Below, piece after piece: positions 1 through 7,827 of a DNA stretch of 64,000 nucleotides (its first letter is position 1; each line of letters begins with the position of its first letter). A program made the position numbers and the translations under genes. Source of the DNA: Bacteroidota bacterium (GTDB lineage: Bacteria > Bacteroidota > Bacteroidia > Flavobacteriales > Weeksellaceae); NCBI GenBank assembly GCA_023460855.1, contig JAEWOS010000033.1, positions 1-64,000 of the forward strand, read 5' to 3'. Under the pieces are notes generated by a model that saw only the letters and a list, made by a program, of their open reading frames with translations, was not told the DNA's origin and did no database searches.

Positions 1-2
1 AG

Positions 3-584
3 TTTATTGACCAAAAACTGCAGGAATCTTTTCAACCGGAGAGTTTCAGCACCAATTACAAAAATGTTGTTGCGATCGGAAATCTTTCGGCCAGGAAAGG
101 CTTTGACAATTTGCTGAAAGTTTTTTCTCACTTGAAAAACGAGAAAATTCTGCTCCATATTTTAGGTGACGGCCGCGATAAAGAGATTTTACATCAAATG
201 AAACAGGATCTTGGTCTTGAAAACGTACTCTTTCACGGACAGCAAAAAAATCCGTATCAGTTTTTAAAATTTGCTGATCTTTTTATTCTGTCTTCCCGTT
301 ATGAAGGATTTCCGAATGTTTTACTTGAAGCCGGAGCCTGCGGCACTTATTCGCTTGCCAATAATTGTCCGGGAGGTATTGACGAAATTATTCAGCCGGG
401 AATTAACGGTGAAATTGCAGACATCGAAAATTCGGAAGCATTCGCAAAAAAAATAATCGAAATTCTGGAACAGAATCATGATGAAAAGGCAGTTCGCGAA
501 AGCATCAGAACGCGTTTTTCAAAAGACATCATCTTGCAGAAATACGAAACTGCTCTGTTACAGCAGGTTCAGCATAATTCCTAA
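3..584 (+). CDS. Glycosyltransferase family 4-like protein, 5' end outside the window
   Basis: The open frame runs in from the left edge, so only the C-terminal ~193 residues are seen. They form the nucleotide-sugar-binding half of a GT-B glycosyltransferase: the strand-loop VVAIGNLSARKGFDNLL, then ILGDG, then FADLFILSSRYEGFPNVLLEAGACG, which carries the family's E-x7-E type motif. Such enzymes move a sugar from a nucleotide donor to a lipid or glycan acceptor, usually for LPS, capsule or glycolipid; the substrate cannot be told. An internal TTG at 111 is not a plausible start because homologous sequence continues upstream. prfB follows after 27 bp with its own promoter. Confidence 0.85.
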   Translation, partial: FIDQKLQESFQPESFSTNYKNVVAIGNLSARKGFDNLLKVFSHLKNEKILLHILGDGRDKEILHQMKQDLGLENVLFHGQQKNPYQFLKFADLFILSSRYEGFPNVLLEAGACGTYSLANNCPGGIDEIIQPGINGEIADIENSEAFAKKIIEILEQNHDEKAVRESIRTRFSKDIILQKYETALLQQVQHNS

Positions 585-599
585 AAGTGTGCTTTTCCG

Positions 600-607
600 T
601 AAATTTG
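600..607 (+). promoter_or_regulatory. Bacteroidota -7 element TAAATTTG upstream of prfB
   Basis: TAAATTTG matches the TAnnTTTG -7 consensus of Bacteroidota housekeeping promoters. It ends 4 nt before the prfB ATG, placing the transcription start at or next to the A of the ATG; the mRNA is probably leaderless. Inferred from spacing only. Confidence 0.6.
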
Positions 608-611
608 CAGC

Positions 612-1724
612 ATGATAACGAACGAACAGCTGAAAGACGTCCAGTCGAGAATTGAGGATTTACACCGTTTTCTTCAAATTGAAAGAAAAAAAATTGAGAT
701 TTCTAATGATGATGAAAAGACGGCTGCACCTGAATTCTGGGATAATGCCAAAGAAGCAGAGGCATTTTTGAAACAGCTTCGTTCCAAGAAGAAATGGGTG
801 GAGGATTATGAAGAAATACACACTACGTTTGAGGATATGCAGGTTTTGATGGAATTCGCAAAAGAAGATCCCGATTCTGCAGAAGAGCTCGATGCAACCT
901 TCCCAAAACTGATTGAAAAAATTGAAAACCTGGAATTCAAAAATATGCTTTCCAGTGAAGGTGACGAACTTTCCGCGGTTCTGCAAATTACCGCAGGAGC
1001 AGGCGGAACCGAGAGTTGCGACTGGGCCGGAATGCTCATGAGAATGTACAGCATGTGGGCGGAAAAGAACGGCTATAAACTGCGCGAACTCAATTTTCAG
1101 GAAGGAGATGTTGCCGGTGTAAAAACCGTGACACTCGAGATCGACGGCGAATATGCATTCGGTTATCTGAAAGGCGAAAACGGGGTTCATCGATTAGTCC
1201 GAATTTCACCTTTCGACAGCAACGCCAAAAGACATACGAGTTTTGTTTCGGTTTACGTATATCCGTTGGTGGACGATACAATTGAAATCAACATTAATCC
1301 TGCAGATATTTCATTTGAAACGATGAGGTCTTCCGGAGCAGGAGGTCAGAATGTAAATAAAGTTGAAACTGCGGTCAGGCTGCGACACGCACCGACAGGA
1401 ATTATTATTGAAAATTCCGAAAGCCGCTCCCAGCTGCAGAACAAGGAAAAAGCCATGCAGCTTTTGAAATCCAGACTTTACGAAATCGAACTGGAAGAAC
1501 GCATGAAAGCGCGCAACGAAATTGAAGCCAATAAAATGAAAATAGAGTGGGGAAGCCAGATTCGCAATTACGTGATGCATCCGTACAAACTCGTAAAAGA
1601 TGTGAGAAGCGGCTACGAAACTTCTGACGTTGATGCCGTGATGAACGGAAACCTGACCCCGTTTCTGAAAGCATTTCTGATGGCGGACGGAACTGCTGTT
1701 GCCGATGACGATTTCGATTTGTAA
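612..1724 (+). CDS. prfB: Peptide chain release factor 2
   Basis: Releases finished peptides at UGA and UAA codons in the ribosomal A site. The 370-residue protein has the coiled N-terminal domain 1, the SPF anticodon-like tripeptide that reads UGA (in RISPFDS), and the catalytic GGQ loop (SSGAGGQNVNK). The SPF signature separates it from RF1 (PxT). The length matches the family. Many bacterial prfB genes carry a programmed +1 frameshift at CTT TGA C near codon 25; here the equivalent site reads CTT CAA in one unbroken frame, so that autoregulation is absent. The start ATG at 612 is fixed by the promoter just upstream. A strong terminator follows. Confidence 0.97.
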   Translation: MITNEQLKDVQSRIEDLHRFLQIERKKIEISNDDEKTAAPEFWDNAKEAEAFLKQLRSKKKWVEDYEEIHTTFEDMQVLMEFAKEDPDSAEELDATFPKLIEKIENLEFKNMLSSEGDELSAVLQITAGAGGTESCDWAGMLMRMYSMWAEKNGYKLRELNFQEGDVAGVKTVTLEIDGEYAFGYLKGENGVHRLVRISPFDSNAKRHTSFVSVYVYPLVDDTIEININPADISFETMRSSGAGGQNVNKVETAVRLRHAPTGIIIENSESRSQLQNKEKAMQLLKSRLYEIELEERMKARNEIEANKMKIEWGSQIRNYVMHPYKLVKDVRSGYETSDVDAVMNGNLTPFLKAFLMADGTAVADDDFDL

Positions 1725-1733
1725 AAAAGTAAG

Positions 1734-1771
1734 AACGCCGCAATGAAATTTTCAGCGCGGCGTTTTTTTTT
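1734..1771 (+). terminator. Rho-independent terminator after prfB
   Basis: Stem AACGCCGC / GCGGCGTT with a T-run of about nine on the plus strand. It lies between prfB and the convergent pirin/GNAT operon ending at 1781 and may serve both. Confidence 0.85.
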
Positions 1772-1780
1772 CAGTAATTG

Positions 1781-2056
1781 TTAAACAACATCCTGCCAGT
1801 CAGCGTTTTTCTGAATGGTAGATTTTGCGTAGGTGCAAAGCGGAATGATTTTCACGCCTTTTTCTCTTGCGAAATTTACTCCTGCTTCAACAAGTTTTTT
1901 TCCAAGTCCTACACCTTCATGCTGTTCTGAAACTTCGGTGTGATCGATGATGAATTTATCATCTCCGGCCCAGGTGTAAGTCATTTCTCCTACATTTTTT
2001 CCGTCCTGATAAACTTCGAATTTTTTTGCTTCTGCGTTATGTTTTACTTCTGTCAT
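1781..2056 (-). CDS. Small GNAT-family N-acetyltransferase (COG2388 type)
   Basis: A 91-residue minimal GNAT fold. The acetyl-CoA loop is visible as HEGVGLGKKLVEAG, after a beta strand with FIIDHTEV, and the C-terminal part IIPLCTYAKSTIQK is typical of the short YjdJ-like group. Substrates of this group are not established. It is the last gene of a four-gene minus-strand operon (pirin, GNAT, pirin, GNAT) with a 12-bp gap from the pirin upstream. It is a clear paralogue of the gene at 3019-3339 and lacks the N-terminal extension of that copy. Confidence 0.85.
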   Translation of the reverse strand: MTEVKHNAEAKKFEVYQDGKNVGEMTYTWAGDDKFIIDHTEVSEQHEGVGLGKKLVEAGVNFAREKGVKIIPLCTYAKSTIQKNADWQDVV

Positions 2057-2068
2057 AATTTTATTTTT

Positions 2069-2977
2069 TTAGATTTTCGGTTTTAAAATGGCTCTCGGAA
2101 GCGGCACATATTCCTCTTCATCTCCCGGAACTTTCGGGAACGCTTCAAGATTCTGATCGTGCCAGTTTCGTTTCGCTTCTTCCAGAATTTCTTTGTCCGA
2201 ATTCACAAAGTTCCAGAACATAAACCTTTCCTCAGGAAAAGCTTCGCCGCCGAAAAGCAGAATATGGGTTTCTCCGTTGGTCTCAAATTCGCAGAGTGTT
2301 GCATTTTTTGCAATCAGCAGTTGTTTTGATCCGAAATCTTTTCCGTCGAGTTTTACGGTTCCATTCACAACGTACATTGCAACTTCGCCAAAAAGATGTT
2401 CACCGATATTCACCTTCTGCGGTTCATCGGTTTTAATTTCAAGAAAATACATCGGACTGTGAACCGGAACCGGAGATTTCTTCCCGATAATTTCGCCGGC
2501 AATCAGTTTGTACTGAACTCCGTTTTCTTCCCAAACCGGAATGTCCTCTTTTGAAATGTGATGAAATGTAGGTTCACTTTGTTCAAGTTCTTTGGGAAGT
2601 CCGATCCAGATCTGAAATCCGTGCAGAAATTTGGATTCGTCATCCCGTAGGTATTCCGGAGTTCTTTCGGAATGAACAACGCCTTTTCCTGCAGTCATCC
2701 AGTTCACTTCTCCGGGTTTAATCTCGATTGCATTTCCCATACTGTCGCGGTGGAAAATGGAACCTTCCAGAAGATATGTCAAAGTGGAAAGTCCGATATG
2801 CGGATGCGGAGGGACGTCCAGATTTTTGTAATCGGTTAAGCAGGTTGGTCCCATATGATCGATGAAAAGGAAAGGCCCGACCTGTCTTTTCTCGCGGAAC
2901 GGCAATAATCTTCCGACCAGAAAATTTCCGATATCGGCCGATTTTTCTTCAATAATTAGTCCTACGTTGGATTGCAT
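2069..2977 (-). CDS. Pirin family protein (copy 2 of the operon)
   Basis: A 302-residue bicupin. The N-terminal cupin has the metal-site pattern DHMGP followed by PPHPHIGLSTLTYLLEG and then HRDSMGN, giving the His-x-His and His/Glu-type ligands of pirins. The C-terminal half is the Pirin_C domain. Pirins are Fe(II)-binding cupins; some bacterial members have quercetinase activity and others modulate partner proteins, and nothing here decides between these. The operon repeats a pirin-GNAT unit twice; this copy diverges strongly from the upstream pirin (3388-4263), so the duplication is old. Confidence 0.9.
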   Translation of the reverse strand: MQSNVGLIIEEKSADIGNFLVGRLLPFREKRQVGPFLFIDHMGPTCLTDYKNLDVPPHPHIGLSTLTYLLEGSIFHRDSMGNAIEIKPGEVNWMTAGKGVVHSERTPEYLRDDESKFLHGFQIWIGLPKELEQSEPTFHHISKEDIPVWEENGVQYKLIAGEIIGKKSPVPVHSPMYFLEIKTDEPQKVNIGEHLFGEVAMYVVNGTVKLDGKDFGSKQLLIAKNATLCEFETNGETHILLFGGEAFPEERFMFWNFVNSDKEILEEAKRNWHDQNLEAFPKVPGDEEEYVPLPRAILKPKI

Positions 2978-3018
2978 GTGCTGATTTTTTATTACAAGAG
3001 CCGGTTTGCGCTCTGCTT

Positions 3019-3339
3019 TTATTTCATTTGATCAAGATAAGGGAATTTTTCCGAAACCAATGGCTTCCATTCCGGATGTCTTTTGATGTATGCAAAAACA
3101 AACGGACAGTACGGCATTACCTTCTTTCCGCTTTCCTGAATAATTTGCAAGGTTTTTTCCACCAGTAATTTTCCGATGCCTTTTCCTCCAAGTTCTTCAG
3201 GAACTTCGGTGTGAACCAGGGCGATTCTGTCTTTAATTTCGTTAAACTGAATAAATGCCATATGGCCATCAATTTCCATCTGAAACTGATGCGCTGCTTC
3301 ATTCTTTGTTACTTCTGGGTTTTCCAATTGTGAATTCAT
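3019..3339 (-). CDS. GNAT-family N-acetyltransferase (COG2388 type), copy 1
   Basis: A 106-residue GNAT with the acetyl-CoA-binding loop EELGGKGIGKLLVEK and the same C-terminal pattern (VMPYCPFVFAYIKRHPEW) as its paralogue at 1781-2056. It is translated between the two pirin genes, 48 bp after the upstream pirin and 41 bp before the downstream one. The context suggests it works with pirin, but no substrate can be inferred. Confidence 0.85.
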   Translation of the reverse strand: MNSQLENPEVTKNEAAHQFQMEIDGHMAFIQFNEIKDRIALVHTEVPEELGGKGIGKLLVEKTLQIIQESGKKVMPYCPFVFAYIKRHPEWKPLVSEKFPYLDQMK

Positions 3340-3387
3340 AAAATTTTGTTTGAATGGCAGCTTCTGTAAAGCTGCCTTTGTTATCTG

Positions 3388-4263
3388 TTAATCGGCAAGT
3401 TGCCCGAATTTTCCGTTATTGAAATCTTCAAAAGCCTGCATAATTTCGGTTCTAGAATTCATTACAAAAGGTCCGTGTGAAAAAATCGGTTCGTTTAACG
3501 GTTCGCCGCTCATCACAAGAACAATGGAGTCTTCATTTGCTTCGATGCTGAAATCTTCACCGGATTTTTCGAACAGTACGAAATGATCGGTCGGTGCGTG
3601 TTCTTCACCGTTAACAGTGATGCTTCCTTCAATGACCAACGCGCCTGTTGTAAAGAGTTCCGGAAAAGTGAAATCTGCTTTTCCGCCTTTTTTCAGTTTC
3701 GCATTCATCAGGTGAATCGTAGAAAAAGTTTCAGCCGGACCATTTTCATCACCATATTCGCCTGCAATAATTTCAATCAGTCCGTTTTCACCTAAATCCA
3801 CCTTCTTCATTTCCGAATTTTTGATGGACTGATATTTCGGACTGCTCATTTTATCTTTTGCGGGAAGATTCACCCAAAGCTGTACCATCTGGAAAATTCC
3901 GCCTTCTTTTGCCCACTCTGTTTCGTGAAATTCTTTATGCAGGACGCCGGAAGCAGCTGTCATCCACTGTACATCGCCTTGTCCGATAATTCCGCCGCCT
4001 CCCGAAGAATCGTGGTGTTCCACTTTTCCCTGGTAGGCAATCGTAACAGTTTCAAATCCACGGTGCGGATGAACGCCTACGCCGCCCGGTTTTTCCGTGC
4101 CCGCAAAGTGAAATTTTGAGTTATAATCGAGCAGAATAAAAGGATCCATACTTTGCATGTCCATCCTGTAACCACGCGGAATAAAGTTATGCACCCGGAA
4201 ACCATCGCCCACAAAGTGCGGTGTAGCCGGTGCTGCAATCAGTTCTACTTTTTTAGTTGCCAT
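3388..4263 (-). CDS. Pirin family protein (copy 1, first gene of the operon)
   Basis: A 291-residue bicupin. VGVHPHRGFETVTIAYQG followed by VEHHDSSGGGG gives the His-x-His...His...Glu metal-site layout of pirin, in a segment closer to the canonical HPHRGFE signature than the second copy. The Pirin_C domain follows. It is the first gene of the pirin-GNAT-pirin-GNAT operon. A -7 element at 4452-4459 on the minus strand would give a leader of about 180 nt that includes a structured repeat (4296-4386). Confidence 0.92.
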   Translation of the reverse strand: MATKKVELIAAPATPHFVGDGFRVHNFIPRGYRMDMQSMDPFILLDYNSKFHFAGTEKPGGVGVHPHRGFETVTIAYQGKVEHHDSSGGGGIIGQGDVQWMTAASGVLHKEFHETEWAKEGGIFQMVQLWVNLPAKDKMSSPKYQSIKNSEMKKVDLGENGLIEIIAGEYGDENGPAETFSTIHLMNAKLKKGGKADFTFPELFTTGALVIEGSITVNGEEHAPTDHFVLFEKSGEDFSIEANEDSIVLVMSGEPLNEPIFSHGPFVMNSRTEIMQAFEDFNNGKFGQLAD

Positions 4264-4295
4264 TTTTTATCTCTTTTTTGTTAAACATTTTTTTT

Positions 4296-4386
4296 AGAAG
4301 CCGGGAACCTGCTTTTCGCTCATACTCCTCACTCCATCGCTTTTTCCGTCTCCTGTTGCGGGGTAACCGCTGCAATCAGGGCTAGC
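4296..4386 (-). repeat. Structured dispersed repeat, copy A, in the pirin operon leader
   Basis: Read on the minus strand it begins AGCCCTGATTGCAGCGG and ends GCGAAAAGCAGGTTCCCGG. The same blocks recur at 13166-13250, AGCCCGGATTGCAGCGG and then GGAAAAGCAGTTGCC. It is markedly G/C-richer than its flanks. It is probably transcribed as part of the pirin leader. Intergenic repeats of this general look occur in Flavobacteriia (recollection, not searched); the function is unknown. Confidence 0.6.
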
Positions 4387-4451
4387 AATTCCCTCATCTT
4401 TTCGAATGCGGTTCAGAAATCCTGTTTCGGTCTTCTTTCAATTTTCTTATA

Positions 4452-4459
4452 CAAATTTA
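4452..4459 (-). promoter_or_regulatory. -7 element for the pirin/GNAT operon
   Basis: CAAATTTA on the plus strand reads TAAATTTG on the minus strand. Transcription would begin near 4447 and run through the repeat at 4296-4386 to the pirin start at 4263. No clear -33 TTTG was seen. The rest of 4460-4620 shows nothing coding. Confidence 0.5.
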
Positions 4460-4650
4460 CGGCTGATCCATTTTCCTGGCATTGATGTAGGATAATTTCC
4501 GTGGTTTGCATGAAAGTCCGGAAAGCATAGCTCAGTTTGAAGTGAGCGCGGTTTGTGATATTTTTCTTAATTAAATGATTTCATTACATAATTCGTGCTG
4601 ATTGTTTTATTGGTTTAAAAATTACTGCAAATTTGTGCAAAGTGCTTTCT

Positions 4651-6312
4651 ATGCAATTGAATCAACTCGGTAATTACACAAAATTTTTCTCTTTTTTACT
4701 TAAATATTACAACAGCGGTCTCGTAAAAAATGCCTCTGCATCAGCCCTTAACGATGCTGAAGTGGAAGAAGAGGTTTCGTATGATCAGCAGCCGGAAGAG
4801 CTTGTGGAAGATCTCAAGAAAATGGGTCCGACCTACGTTAAGCTGGGACAGTTACTTTCCACAAGACCCGATCTTCTACCTGAACCTTATCTTCAGGCGC
4901 TTGCGGAACTGCAGGATGATGTGGATGAAATTCCTTACGAAGAAGTTGAAAAAATATTCGAAGAGGAAATTGGAGTAAAAATCAACAAAGCTTTTGAACT
5001 TTTTGATCCGCAGCCTTTGGCAAGCGCTTCAATCGGACAGGTGCACCGTGCGCTGTTGCCTTCCGGCAGAATGGTCGCTGTAAAAATTCAAAGACCCGAT
5101 ATCAGAAAGCGGTTTATTGAAGAACTGCAGGTGCTTCGGGAAGTTTCTGAACTTGCCGTAAAAAACAGTAAAGCCGCGAGAAGCTATGCACTGGACGATC
5201 TCATAGAAGAACTTCGTTTTATTCTATTAAACGAACTGGACTACAGCAAAGAAGCGAGCAATCTCACAATTCTGAAAGAAAATCTTAAGAAATTTGACCT
5301 GATCAATATTCCCGCGCCTGTACCGGAATACTCCTCATCGAAGATTCTCACGATGGATTTCTTGGAAGGAAAGAAAATCACATCCGTAACACCATTTGCT
5401 AAAACCGAAACAGATTTTACACCGCTCATCGATCAGTTGGTGGAAGCCTATCTCCAGCAGATTATTGTAGACGGTTTTGCGCACGCTGATCCGCACCCGG
5501 GAAATATTCACCTCACTGCAAAAAATGAAGTTGCGCTGATGGATTTGGGCATGGTGGCAAAATTCAGTCCGCAGCTGCAGGATAGAATTATGAAACTGCT
5601 GATCGGAATGAGCAAAAAAGACGGTGACGAAATCACAGGTGCATTGCTGGAGATGAGCGATGTGAACCCTGCTGAAGCAGATGTTGTAAAATTTCGCAGA
5701 AACATCAACCGTCTTGTAATGGACAGCACTTCAACCAATGCTGAAGATCTGGAGACAGGGCGCGTTCTACTGCAGATGAATAAAATTGCTGCCGAACTTG
5801 GAATAAAACTTCCTGTGGAATTAAATATCCTGGGTAAAATATTGCTGAACATGGATCAGATTGTAGCGGTGCTTACGCCAAAATACGATCTGCAGAAATC
5901 CATACGGAAGTTTATGGAGCGCATGTTCAACAGTAAAATGAAGCAGGAACTGGCACCTGAAAATCTGTACGCGCTTTTGCTCGATAATAAAAAACTTGCC
6001 GAGAATCTTCCCGGCAGACTCAACAAAATTTCGGAGAGGCTTGCAGAAAATGAATTTGAATTAAAAATAAAAGCACTCGATGAAGAACGGCTGACTGACG
6101 GTTTCCAGAAAGTGGCAAACCGCATAACTTCCGGACTGATAATCGCTGCAATGATTGTTGGCGCGGCATTGCTGATGCGGGTTCCGTCCAGTTTTTCGAT
6201 TATGGGTTACGGAATTCTGCCCTTCGTTTTTTTTATGATTGCTATCTGTCTTGGTTTGTATCTTATTTACAACATTATGTTCAAAGACGAGAGTTTTACC
6301 AGGAAGAAATAA
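4651..6312 (+). CDS. ABC1/UbiB family atypical kinase, membrane-anchored
   Basis: A 553-residue member of the ABC1/ADCK/UbiB protein-kinase-like family. The diagnostic KxGQ motif is present as PTYVKLGQLLSTRPD, the alanine-rich nucleotide loop as LASASIGQVHRA, the ATP lysine in VAVKIQRP, the catalytic loop as FAHADPHPGN and the metal Asp in MDLGMV. Two C-terminal transmembrane segments (about the last 55 residues) match bacterial UbiB. In a menaquinone-making flavobacterium it is likely to support quinone or lipid metabolism at the inner membrane. The frame is open to a TTG at 4633, but ATG 4651 is preferred since a CAAATTTG -7-like element lies at 4628-4635. A second, shorter ABC1 kinase is at 29488-30807. 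Confidence 0.9.
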   Translation: MQLNQLGNYTKFFSFLLKYYNSGLVKNASASALNDAEVEEEVSYDQQPEELVEDLKKMGPTYVKLGQLLSTRPDLLPEPYLQALAELQDDVDEIPYEEVEKIFEEEIGVKINKAFELFDPQPLASASIGQVHRALLPSGRMVAVKIQRPDIRKRFIEELQVLREVSELAVKNSKAARSYALDDLIEELRFILLNELDYSKEASNLTILKENLKKFDLINIPAPVPEYSSSKILTMDFLEGKKITSVTPFAKTETDFTPLIDQLVEAYLQQIIVDGFAHADPHPGNIHLTAKNEVALMDLGMVAKFSPQLQDRIMKLLIGMSKKDGDEITGALLEMSDVNPAEADVVKFRRNINRLVMDSTSTNAEDLETGRVLLQMNKIAAELGIKLPVELNILGKILLNMDQIVAVLTPKYDLQKSIRKFMERMFNSKMKQELAPENLYALLLDNKKLAENLPGRLNKISERLAENEFELKIKALDEERLTDGFQKVANRITSGLIIAAMIVGAALLMRVPSSFSIMGYGILPFVFFMIAICLGLYLIYNIMFKDESFTRKK

Positions 6313-6342
6313 CGCTTTGAATTATCAATCAAGATTTTTTTT

Positions 6343-6389
6343 GAAACTAAGATTCTAATTATCGTTAGAATCCGGTAATCTTAGTTTTT
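6343..6389 (+). terminator. Hairpin with T-run after the ABC1 kinase gene
   Basis: Long imperfect inverted repeat: AAACTAAGATT pairs with AATCTTAGTTT, with an inner ATTCTAA / TTAGAAT stem, followed by T residues. It separates the kinase from the next transcription unit. Confidence 0.6.
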
Positions 6390-6400
6390 GTACAATTGCG

Positions 6401-6408
6401 TACATTTG
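6401..6408 (+). promoter_or_regulatory. -7 element TACATTTG, probable leaderless start
   Basis: TACATTTG ends 4 nt before the double ATG at 6413/6416, the same geometry as at prfB and mnmE. It supports ATG 6413 as the start of the HipA-like gene. Confidence 0.6.
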
Positions 6409-6412
6409 AATC

Positions 6413-7195
6413 ATGATGGAGAACCTGTCGCTGCGCACTGTAACGGTAATGCGGTATATTTTGCCTCTTCGTGAAGGCGGCAGTCTGCCTGCTTTGGCAG
6501 AAGCGGATGACGATTTCAAATATGTTTTGAAATTCCGGGGAGGAGGACACGGCGTCAAGATGCTTATTTCTGAACTGTTGGGCGGAAAAATCGCCGAAGT
6601 TTTAGGTTTGAAAATTCCCGAACTGGTTTTTGCAAATCTCGATGTCGACTTTGGGCGGACAGAAGGCGATGAAGAAATTCAGGATTTACTGAAATTTTCA
6701 GAAGGCCTGAATCTGGGTCTGCATTATCTTTCCGGTGCAATTGCGTACGATACGAGCGTAAAAATCGATCATGAACTGGCTTCAAAAATTGTCTGGTTTG
6801 ATGCGTTTATTACCAATATTGACCGCACCTACAAGAATACCAATCTGCTGATGTGGCACAAGGAATTATGGGTGATTGACAACGGTGCTTCATTCTATTT
6901 TCATCACAGTTGGCAGAATTTTGACGCCGCTGCAAAAACACCGTTTAAATATGTAAAAGACCATGTGCTGCTTCCGCGGGCTTCGAAACTGGATGAAGCA
7001 GATGCTTTTGCAAAGACAGTTTTGAATGATGAAATTTTCCGTGAAATCGTAAATCTGATCCCGAACGACTGGCTGCAGTGGAATGACGCTGATGAAACGC
7101 CTGAAGAAATCCGCGATGTGTATTTCAATTTTTTGAAAAGAAGGCTTGAACATTCTGAAATATTTGTAAACGAAGCGAAAAATGCAAGAGGATAA
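6413..7195 (+). CDS. HipA-like kinase family protein (HipA_2 type)
   Basis: A 260-residue protein of the short HipA-like kinase group: FKYVLKFRGGGHGVKMLISELLGGKIAEVLGL resembles the nucleotide lobe, and IVWFDAFITNIDRTYKNTNLLMW with WVIDNGASFYFHHSW resembles the catalytic-loop and metal-binding segments (N-D and D-x-G-x-S), as in HipA-type kinases. Unlike classical HipA there is no N-terminal HipS-like subdomain and no upstream HTH antitoxin. The next gene overlaps by 14 bp and encodes a DUF3037 protein, the usual partner of this family. Whether the pair acts as a toxin-antitoxin module or in another way is not established. The start ATG 6413 is fixed by the promoter; 6416 is an equal alternative. 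Confidence 0.75.
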   Translation: MMENLSLRTVTVMRYILPLREGGSLPALAEADDDFKYVLKFRGGGHGVKMLISELLGGKIAEVLGLKIPELVFANLDVDFGRTEGDEEIQDLLKFSEGLNLGLHYLSGAIAYDTSVKIDHELASKIVWFDAFITNIDRTYKNTNLLMWHKELWVIDNGASFYFHHSWQNFDAAAKTPFKYVKDHVLLPRASKLDEADAFAKTVLNDEIFREIVNLIPNDWLQWNDADETPEEIRDVYFNFLKRRLEHSEIFVNEAKNARG

Positions 7196-7565
7196 AATTT
7201 ACGAATACGCAGTAATCCGGCTGGTACCGAAAGTGGAGCGGGAAGAGTTTTTCAATATCGGGCTCGTGATGTTTTCGAAAAAGGAAAAATTTATCCGCGT
7301 GGAATTTCATATCTGCAGAGACAAGTTTGCTTTGATGCACAGCAAACTCGATTATGATGATGTTCAGCAAAATTTAGAAAGTTTCCGGAAAATTGCTAAT
7401 GGAGATCAAGACGGCGGACCAATTGCATTGCTCGATATTCCGGAGCGTTTCCGCTGGTTAACAGCTGTGCGAAGTGCAGTAGTTCAAACTTCCAGACCGC
7501 ATCCCGGTAAAACTAAAGATTTAGTTAAAACATTCGACCGGCTTTTTGAAGAGCTGGTGAAGTAG
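7182..7565 (+). CDS. DUF3037 family protein
   Basis: A 127-residue protein beginning IYEYAVIRLVPKVEREEFFNIGLVMFS, the characteristic opening of DUF3037, and ending in a conserved SRPHPGKTKDLVKTFDRLFEELV-like segment. Its start lies inside the HipA-like kinase gene (14-bp overlap), pointing to translational coupling. DUF3037 and HipA-like kinase genes are commonly paired; the biochemical role is unknown. A partner or regulator role is inferred only from the overlap. Confidence 0.8.
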   Translation: MQEDKIYEYAVIRLVPKVEREEFFNIGLVMFSKKEKFIRVEFHICRDKFALMHSKLDYDDVQQNLESFRKIANGDQDGGPIALLDIPERFRWLTAVRSAVVQTSRPHPGKTKDLVKTFDRLFEELVK

Positions 7566-7776
7566 GAATTTTCATTTTTCAGATCTGTTTTCACACAGAA
7601 TCCCGATGATAATCAGTCAAGCTTGTTGATTGATATTATACAGTATTTTAATTCAACCCATTGCCTCTGTTTTCCTTATCTCTTCGTGTTGTTTGTGAGT
7701 TTTATGCACAGTGCTGATTTTTTTCATAATCCATCTTTAGCAAACAAATGTTCGATTCCACGCCTTTTTTAAGAAT

Positions 7777-7784
7777 TAATTTTG
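7777..7784 (+). promoter_or_regulatory. -7 element TAATTTTG before the repeat-protein gene
   Basis: TAATTTTG fits TAnnTTTG and would start transcription near 7789, a leader of about 40 nt ahead of ATG 7828. The upstream gap 7566-7776 shows no gene. Confidence 0.5.
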
Positions 7785-7827
7785 CAGTGTAAAACGAAAC
7801 AGGTTTTACTTTAAAAAATAAAAAAAG

